From Verrucomicrobiota bacterium (GTDB taxonomy: Bacteria; Verrucomicrobiota; Verrucomicrobiia; Limisphaerales; UBA1412), in assembly GCA_017557085.1 (NCBI GenBank), contig JAFZAR010000150.1, positions 1 through 12,095 on the forward strand: a DNA stretch of 12,095 nucleotides, given 5' to 3'. A program made the translations under genes and the position numbers. The number at the start of each line of letters is the position of its first letter. Position 1 is the first letter of the stretch. Positions 7,899 to 12,095 of the stretch are shown in pieces. The notes beneath the pieces are model-generated. The model searched no databases and was not told the origin of the DNA. It was given only the letters and a program-made list of their open reading frames with translations.

Positions 7899-9185
7899 TT
7901 AAAAAATTTTCCATCTATTCTTTTTTCTTGCAGGTATATCCTTAGAGAAAACCTCTTTACCCTCTTGATTGATGACATGGTAGGTGATCTTTTCAGGTGT
8001 TACATCCAGACGGACACCGTGTACATTACTGTTGACCAGAACCGGAAGAACTTTGCCATTCTGGATATAGTCGGTGTTGAATAATCTGTGATAGTGACCG
8101 CAGAGGAGCAGATCCGCTTTGTTATCCATCATAAATGGCAGAAACTTATTATAGATTTCCAGATCGCCATGCCAGGGATCCCCATCGAGTACTTTGGAAT
8201 CTTCAACAGTACCATCCAGTTTAGTTTTACGAATGATCAGATCGCTGTCTTGACCGCCTACCGGAGGAATATGGCAGAAGAAGACGCGGTAGCGGGCCTT
8301 CTTGTATTCCGGCATTTTGACGACTTTTTTGAGGAATTCCACCTGTTCAGTGCGGTAGGAATCAAAATCCACCAGTCCGCCGTATTCTTTGTTGCCATCT
8401 GGTTTATCTTCACCACAATCCAGATTTACAAAGAAAACATCACCATATTGGAATGTGTAATAGAACTGATCCGTTTTTGTCGGGAAATAGTCATGCATTT
8501 TACGGGACATAGCGCCGCGGGTTTCATGGTTTCCTCTCAGCATGAAAAAGCACTTTTCCCAGGCATAAGTATTGATGGGAACATTGAGGAACTTGGTGAA
8601 CATATCGTTGTCGTTCATCTTGTCCGGTTCGATATCTCCATTGTAACAAATAAATGCCGCAGTATCGGCACCGGTGGCTTTCAACAGCTTTTCATGTTTA
8701 GCATTGTCATCATGGAGATCATTGATCATGACAAAAGAGAATGTATCCGCTTTTTCAGGCCAGGTGGTGAAGGTAAAAGTTTTGCCGTCTTTATCCTTCA
8801 TGTTTTCTTCCGCACCAAAATCAAACTTATAAGGTTCCAGCTTAGTGACTTCTTTGGAATTGATCTCATAAGTGTAAGTGGTGCCTGGTTTCAAATCTTT
8901 CAGTGTGATCTTTTGGATCAAGCCTATATCTTTTAATCCGTATGTGGAAGAAATAGCTGTCATTGGTTCTTCGTCCACGCCTTTTTCTTGATAATTGACC
9001 CAAGAGATAGAAGGACGAGTGGTATGCCAGACAACAGTAACGGAATTTTGATCCATTGCTTGAAGATAGGGGGAGCATTTAATCAATGGTGCTGTTTCCG
9101 CGGCAGAAGTTTCTGCGCTCCAAAGTGTATTGGCTTGACTCAAAACAGCAAGCCCCATGGTGTACAATAGTACGTTCCTTAACAT
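7899..9185 (-). CDS. Exported purple-acid-phosphatase-like metallophosphoesterase
   Basis: I choose the ATG at 9185 (428 residues) over an in-frame TTG at 9221, because it starts a Sec-type signal peptide (MLRNVLLYTMGLAVLSQA, cleavage near LWSA-ET or SQA-NT). Residues about 33-138 form an Fn3-like purple acid phosphatase N-terminal domain (SPYLQAMDQNSVTVVWHT and TYTYEI). The calcineurin-like catalytic domain follows with its motifs in order: NDLHD (D156, H158), YNGDIEPD (D184), GNHE (218-221), CHIPP (H305) and GHYH (363-366). The dinuclear metal site therefore looks intact. The likely reaction is hydrolysis of a phosphomonoester or phosphodiester outside the cytoplasm; the substrate is not determinable. 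It is the first gene of a probable two-gene unit with the downstream cupin. No convincing Shine-Dalgarno sequence is present. Confidence 0.87.
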   Translation of the reverse strand: MLRNVLLYTMGLAVLSQANTLWSAETSAAETAPLIKCSPYLQAMDQNSVTVVWHTTRPSISWVNYQEKGVDEEPMTAISSTYGLKDIGLIQKITLKDLKPGTTYTYEINSKEVTKLEPYKFDFGAEENMKDKDGKTFTFTTWPEKADTFSFVMINDLHDDNAKHEKLLKATGADTAAFICYNGDIEPDKMNDNDMFTKFLNVPINTYAWEKCFFMLRGNHETRGAMSRKMHDYFPTKTDQFYYTFQYGDVFFVNLDCGEDKPDGNKEYGGLVDFDSYRTEQVEFLKKVVKMPEYKKARYRVFFCHIPPVGGQDSDLIIRKTKLDGTVEDSKVLDGDPWHGDLEIYNKFLPFMMDNKADLLLCGHYHRLFNTDYIQNGKVLPVLVNSNVHGVRLDVTPEKITYHVINQEGKEVFSKDIPARKKNRWKIF

Positions 9186-9208
9186 GAATTGAACTGTATT
9201 GCAAAATC

Positions 9209-9224
9209 TGATTGGAATCAATCA
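9209..9224. promoter_or_regulatory. Perfect inverted repeat upstream of the metallophosphoesterase
   Basis: TGATTG GAAT CAATCA is a 6-bp-arm perfect inverted repeat with a 4-base centre. It lies 24 bases upstream of the chosen metallophosphoesterase start, in the divergent intergenic region. It could be an operator or a small 5'-leader hairpin. Chance is possible for arms this short. Confidence 0.25.
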
Positions 9225-9231
9225 AAACCTT

Positions 9232-9260
9232 TTTATATGGTGAAAAAATAATCCCGGAAA
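9232..9260 (-). promoter_or_regulatory. Candidate promoter of the metallophosphoesterase-cupin unit
   Basis: On the minus strand, TATAAA (complement of 9232-9237) is a 5/6 match to the -10 box. A weak -35-like TTTCCG (complement of 9255-9260) lies 17 bases upstream. Transcription would begin near 9225, giving a leader of about 40 bases that includes the inverted repeat at 9209-9224. Confidence 0.3.
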
Positions 9261-9281
9261 TAACCTATGTTTGATGAAAAT

Positions 9282-9311
9282 TTGATGTGAAAAACTCAAA
9301 GACGGTAAAAT
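9282..9311 (+). promoter_or_regulatory. Candidate promoter of the Tat-exported isomerase-like gene
   Basis: TTGATG (9282-9287) and TAAAAT (9306-9311) are separated by 18 bases, a plausible sigma-70-type pair. Transcription would begin near 9318, upstream of the small ORF at 9334 and the main gene at 9402. The same bases lie in the possible coding extension of the small ORF, so the two readings partly compete. Confidence 0.3.
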
Positions 9312-9333
9312 ATCCTTGAAAGAGTTCTGGAAA

Positions 9334-9405
9334 ATGGATAGTAAAGAGGGACTTGTGTTTGAGTTAGTGATAGAAAGCAATCAGACAAAAGAATACGGGA
9401 TATGA
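9334..9405 (+). CDS. Possible 23-codon ORF overlapping the next start (ATGA)
   Basis: An ATG at 9334 opens a 23-codon frame that starts MDSKEGLVFELVIE and ends in a TGA sharing bases with the next gene's ATG, giving the ATGA overlap typical of translational coupling. The frame stays open upstream to 9286 and reads LKDGKISLKEFW there, which resembles the second half of an EF-hand loop but lacks its first acidic residues. It could be a coupled leader peptide, a remnant of a longer degraded gene, or chance. The downstream gene has no good Shine-Dalgarno sequence of its own, which mildly favours coupling. No function can be assigned. Confidence 0.22.
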   Translation: MDSKEGLVFELVIESNQTKEYGI

Positions 9406-10286
9406 AAAAAACAAATCGTCGCCATTTTCTCTGCCAGTTAGGTGCATTGGCAGCCACGGCATCCGTTGCCAATAGTGTAAATCTTTGTGCCTCTGAGGAA
9501 AAAGTGAATCACTCCGAGGGAAAATTAAAACTGGGATTAGTTACGTATAATCTGGGTAGAAATATGGATCTGCCTACGCTGATCAGCAATTGTGAGAAGA
9601 CCGGTTTTGAAGGAGTTGAACTGCGTACAACTCATGCACATAAAGTGGAAGTTAATCTTTCGGCTTCAGAACGAGAGGAGGTTAAAAAGAGGTTTGCTGA
9701 TTCTCCGGTGACATTGGTCAGTCTGGGGAGCGCGTTTGAGTTTCAAATGCCAGATCAGGAGGTGCTTGCTAAGAACATACGGGAGACTAAAGAGTATATT
9801 CAGTTGGCACACGATGTTGGTGCTTCCGCTGTGAAAGTGCGTCCCAATGGATTGCCTGCCGATGTTCCCAAAGAGAAAACGTTGGAGCAAATTGGAAAAG
9901 CCTTCCGAGAAGTGGCTGTTTTTGGCTGGAATCTGGGTATCGATATTCGTATGGAAGTTCATGGTGGGCAAACTTGTTTGCTCCCCAATATGAAAGTGAT
10001 TCTGGATGTGGCGGATCATCCTAATGCGAATATATGCTGGAATTCTAACATGGATGATCTAAGTGGTGAAGGTTTTGATTACAATTACAATTTGGTTAAG
10101 GATAAGATCAAGGTCTGCCATATTATTGAGCTATGGGATGAGCGCTATCCTTGGCGGAAGTTGTTCGCGAATCTGGTGAGAGATGGTTTTCGCGGATATA
10201 CCTTGGCGGAAATTCCAGAAAACAATGACCCTGTTCGTATTATGAGATATTATCGGGCTTTGTGGCTGGCCATGCAGCCGCAGTAA
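9402..10286 (+). CDS. Tat-exported sugar-phosphate isomerase/epimerase-like TIM barrel protein
   Basis: The 294-residue protein opens with a twin-arginine signal (TNRRHFL followed by a hydrophobic Ala-rich stretch to about residue 28), so folded export is likely. Residues about 41-290 form a xylose-isomerase-like (AP endonuclease 2) TIM barrel. GFEGVELR (E73) closes the second strand, VKVRPNG (145-150) is the next loop, MEVHGG (E185, H187) carries a typical metal-binding Glu, ICWNSN (211-216) is the sixth strand, H240 lies in VCHIIEL, and AEIPE (E270) supplies the last acidic residue. Many relatives have Asp where N214 lies; WNSN variants occur in planctomycetal and related paralogues, from memory. 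It may isomerise or epimerise a sugar or sugar derivative in the periplasm, or act as a binding protein; the substrate is unknown. It is transcribed divergently from the metallophosphoesterase and convergently with asd. The start is favoured by the Tat motif directly after MKK, although no strong ribosome-binding site precedes it. Confidence 0.85.
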   Translation: MKKTNRRHFLCQLGALAATASVANSVNLCASEEKVNHSEGKLKLGLVTYNLGRNMDLPTLISNCEKTGFEGVELRTTHAHKVEVNLSASEREEVKKRFADSPVTLVSLGSAFEFQMPDQEVLAKNIRETKEYIQLAHDVGASAVKVRPNGLPADVPKEKTLEQIGKAFREVAVFGWNLGIDIRMEVHGGQTCLLPNMKVILDVADHPNANICWNSNMDDLSGEGFDYNYNLVKDKIKVCHIIELWDERYPWRKLFANLVRDGFRGYTLAEIPENNDPVRIMRYYRALWLAMQPQ

Positions 10287-10305
10287 AAGATTTTGCTATA
10301 AAATG

Positions 10306-10341
10306 AAAAAAGAGATGAAGAATAATCTCCATCTCTTTTTT
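10306..10341. terminator. Bidirectional terminator between the isomerase-like gene and asd
   Basis: AAAAAAGAGATG (10306-10317) pairs perfectly over 12 bp with CATCTCTTTTTT (10330-10341) around a 12-base loop, followed by GTTTTTT. With A and T tracts on both sides it can serve the plus-strand gene ending at 10286 and the minus-strand asd ending at 10360. Confidence 0.82.
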
Positions 10342-10359
10342 GTTTTTTGCGTAAAACTA

Positions 10360-11370
10360 TTACCAGATTTTCGCTAGTTCTTCCGCGATCTGAACAGCAT
10401 TGAGCGCGGCTCCCTTGAGAAGTTGATCTCCCGCTACCCAGAAGCACAAGCCGTTATCAAAAGCACAGTCTTTGCGGATGCGGCCTACCTGGCAGTTGTA
10501 TTTGCCGGTTACCGCCAGCGGCAGGGGATAGACGTTGTTTTGCGGATCGTCCATAAGGTCAATGCCCGGAGCCTTGAGAATGGCTTCTCTGGCACCTTCT
10601 ACAGAGACGGGTTTCTCAAATTCCGCACTGACAGCGATGGAGTGAGCTCTGTAAACCGGAACCCGAACGCAAGTGACACTTGCTTTAAAACTCGGCAGGT
10701 GCATGATTTTGCGTCCTTCGTTTTCCATCTTCATCTCTTCTTTGGTATAGCCATTATCCAGCCATGCATCAATGTGCGGCAGAACATTAAAGGCGATCTG
10801 ATGAGGATAAACTTCGATTTTAACAGGTTTACCAGTAACGATCTGTTCTACCTGATTTTGGAGTTCGAGCAGAGCTTTAACGCCTGTACCGGAAACAGCC
10901 TGGTAGCTGGAAGCAAAGATGCGTTTGACTCCAAATGCCTGATGCATAGGGTAGAGTGCCATTAAGGTAATGGCTGTGGTACAGTTCGGATTAGCAATAA
11001 TCCCTTTATGTGCCTTGATATCTTCAGCATTGATTTCAGGAACGACCAGGGGAACATTGGGATCCATGCGGAACGCGCTGGAATTATCCACTACCACGCA
11101 ACCGGCTTTGGCAGCGATCGGCGCGAATTGTTTGGATACACTTCCTCCTGCGCTGAAAAGGGCAATATCAATACCGGAGAAGGAGTTTTCGGTCAATTCC
11201 TGGACGGTAATGTCTTCTCCGCGAAACTTTAGTTTTTTACCCGCGGAACGAGCAGAAGCCAATGGTGTTAATTTTCCCACCGGAAAATTTCTGTTTTCCA
11301 GTGTTTTGAGCATTTCAATACCAACAGCACCTGTGGCACCAACGACGGCTACATGAAATGAACGACTCAT
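10360..11370 (-). CDS. asd: Aspartate-semialdehyde dehydrogenase
   Basis: The enzyme reduces aspartyl-4-phosphate to aspartate-4-semialdehyde with NADPH, the branch point to lysine/diaminopimelate and to homoserine, methionine and threonine; it acts in the cytosol. The 336-residue length is normal for the family. Visible motifs are the NADP-binding VVGATGAVG (9-17), DNSSAFRMD (95-103), NPNCTT with catalytic C130, SYQAVSGTG (155-163), substrate-binding R236 in RVPVYRAHS, catalytic H243, and the C-terminal GDQLLKGAALNAVQIAE. All key residues are present, so the enzyme should be active. The ATG at 11370 has a good Shine-Dalgarno sequence and lies 20 bp downstream of the ahcY stop, suggesting co-transcription. 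Confidence 0.96.
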   Translation of the reverse strand: MSRSFHVAVVGATGAVGIEMLKTLENRNFPVGKLTPLASARSAGKKLKFRGEDITVQELTENSFSGIDIALFSAGGSVSKQFAPIAAKAGCVVVDNSSAFRMDPNVPLVVPEINAEDIKAHKGIIANPNCTTAITLMALYPMHQAFGVKRIFASSYQAVSGTGVKALLELQNQVEQIVTGKPVKIEVYPHQIAFNVLPHIDAWLDNGYTKEEMKMENEGRKIMHLPSFKASVTCVRVPVYRAHSIAVSAEFEKPVSVEGAREAILKAPGIDLMDDPQNNVYPLPLAVTGKYNCQVGRIRKDCAFDNGLCFWVAGDQLLKGAALNAVQIAEELAKIW

Positions 11371-11378
11371 GTTTAAAT

Positions 11379-11385
11379 TCCTTTT
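11379..11385 (-). promoter_or_regulatory. Shine-Dalgarno sequence of asd
   Basis: On the minus strand AAAAGGA ends 8 bases before the asd ATG. It is the only clear canonical ribosome-binding site among the gene starts in this window and fixes the asd start at 11370. Confidence 0.6.
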
Positions 11386-11390
11386 CTTTA

Positions 11391-12095
11391 TTAATAGCGG
11401 TAGTTTTCAGCTTTATAAGGTCCTTCTATAGGAACCCCTAAATAATCAGATTGTTTTTGAGTCAATTTAGTGAGTTTGACTCCTAATTTACCAAGATGCA
11501 GACGAGCTACTTTTTCATCCAAAATTTTAGGAAGAATGTACACTTTATTTGTGTATTTGCCGGTACCGCGATTCTGCCACATTTCGATTTGAGCTAAAAC
11601 CTGATTTGTGAAGCTTGCGCTCATGACGAAGCTGGGGTGACCACTTGCACAGCCCAGATTGACCAGGCGGCCTTCAGCAAGAACAATCAGGCGTTTGCCG
11701 TTGGGCCAAACCATGATATCCACCTGCGGTTTAACAACGATTCTTTTGATGGATGGGTCATTGTATAGAGAACCTACATCCACTTCAGAATCAAAGTGAC
11801 CGATGCTGCAGACGATGGCTTCGCTCTTCATTTGATCCATGTGGGCTCGGGTGATGACATCCACATTGCCGGTAGTAGTCACAAAGATGTCTCCAATCTT
11901 ACAAACATCATCCAGCAGAACAACTTCATAACCATCCATGGCAGCTTGCAGCGCATTGATAGGATCAATTTCAGTAATGAGGACGCGAGCGCCCATTCCA
12001 CGGGCACTTTGTGCGCAGCCCTTGCCTACATCTCCGTAACCGCAAACGACAACGATCTTGCCTGCGACCATCACATCTGTGGCACGTTTGACTCC
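11391..12095 (-). CDS. ahcY: Adenosylhomocysteinase, C-terminal part (5' end outside the window)
   Basis: This NAD-dependent enzyme cleaves S-adenosylhomocysteine to adenosine and homocysteine, removing the product inhibitor of methyltransferases. The frame is open to the right edge with GVKRATDVMVAGK, so 234 residues of a protein usually about 430-470 long are present and the substrate domain is mostly missing. The NAD-binding GYGDVGKG glycine loop, the TEIDPINALQAAMDGYEV segment, TTTGNVDVI, the IGHFDSEVD strand, GRLVNLGCASGHPSFVMS and the C-terminal tail ending YKAENYRY are all standard. There is no frameshift or missing residue in the visible part. It lies 20 bp upstream of asd on the same strand, so the two probably form an operon. 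Confidence 0.96.
   Translation of the reverse strand, partial: GVKRATDVMVAGKIVVVCGYGDVGKGCAQSARGMGARVLITEIDPINALQAAMDGYEVVLLDDVCKIGDIFVTTTGNVDVITRAHMDQMKSEAIVCSIGHFDSEVDVGSLYNDPSIKRIVVKPQVDIMVWPNGKRLIVLAEGRLVNLGCASGHPSFVMSASFTNQVLAQIEMWQNRGTGKYTNKVYILPKILDEKVARLHLGKLGVKLTKLTQKQSDYLGVPIEGPYKAENYRY

Noticed and set aside
8088..8936. 282-codon plus-strand ORF opposite the metallophosphoesterase
   Set aside because: The minus strand contains every metallophosphoesterase motif across this span; the plus-strand product has no coherent domain.
10423..11356. Two plus-strand ORFs opposite asd
   Set aside because: They are antisense shadows of an intact, highly conserved asd.

Overview
The window looks like a chromosomal segment from a bacterium of the PVC group, most likely Lentisphaerota or Verrucomicrobiota. 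This placement is an inference. It rests on a very large LamG/Ig-repeat exported protein, a GLUG-repeat exported protein, a shared C-terminal 'W...FRL' module, and a twin-arginine TIM-barrel isomerase-like protein whose family is common in these phyla. Base composition is moderate, with AT-rich intergenic regions. I see no tRNA, rRNA, CRISPR array, insertion sequence or phage gene.

Layout. Positions 2-5986 (+) hold the 3' part of a giant gene (at least 1994 codons, 5' end outside the window). Its protein alternates six LamG/concanavalin-A-like domains with Ig-like domains and ends in a short beta-rich module. Two hairpins follow, the second a strong intrinsic terminator. An extended -10 promoter then leads to a second exported protein (6186-7478, +) made of GLUG repeats and ending in a similar C-terminal module. 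A bidirectional terminator separates it from a convergent minus-strand pair: a purple-acid-phosphatase-like metallophosphoesterase (9185-7899) and, 19 bp downstream, a small cupin (7879-7550). A roughly 200-bp divergent region (9186-9401) carries candidate promoters, a short inverted repeat and a possible 23-codon ORF that overlaps the next gene by ATGA. That gene (9402-10286, +) encodes a Tat-exported xylose-isomerase-like TIM barrel protein. Another bidirectional terminator separates it from a convergent core-metabolism pair on the minus strand: ahcY (3' part, 12095-11391) followed 20 bp later by asd (11370-10360).

Functional reading. The left half is an exported, probably surface-located carbohydrate- or matrix-binding repertoire. 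The middle holds a signal-peptide-bearing phosphoesterase, a cytosolic cupin and a Tat-exported isomerase-like protein. The right edge is housekeeping metabolism: S-adenosylhomocysteine recycling and aspartate-family amino acid/diaminopimelate synthesis. No stretch longer than about 300 bases lacks a gene. The long minus-strand ORFs inside the giant gene are shadows of its codon periodicity.
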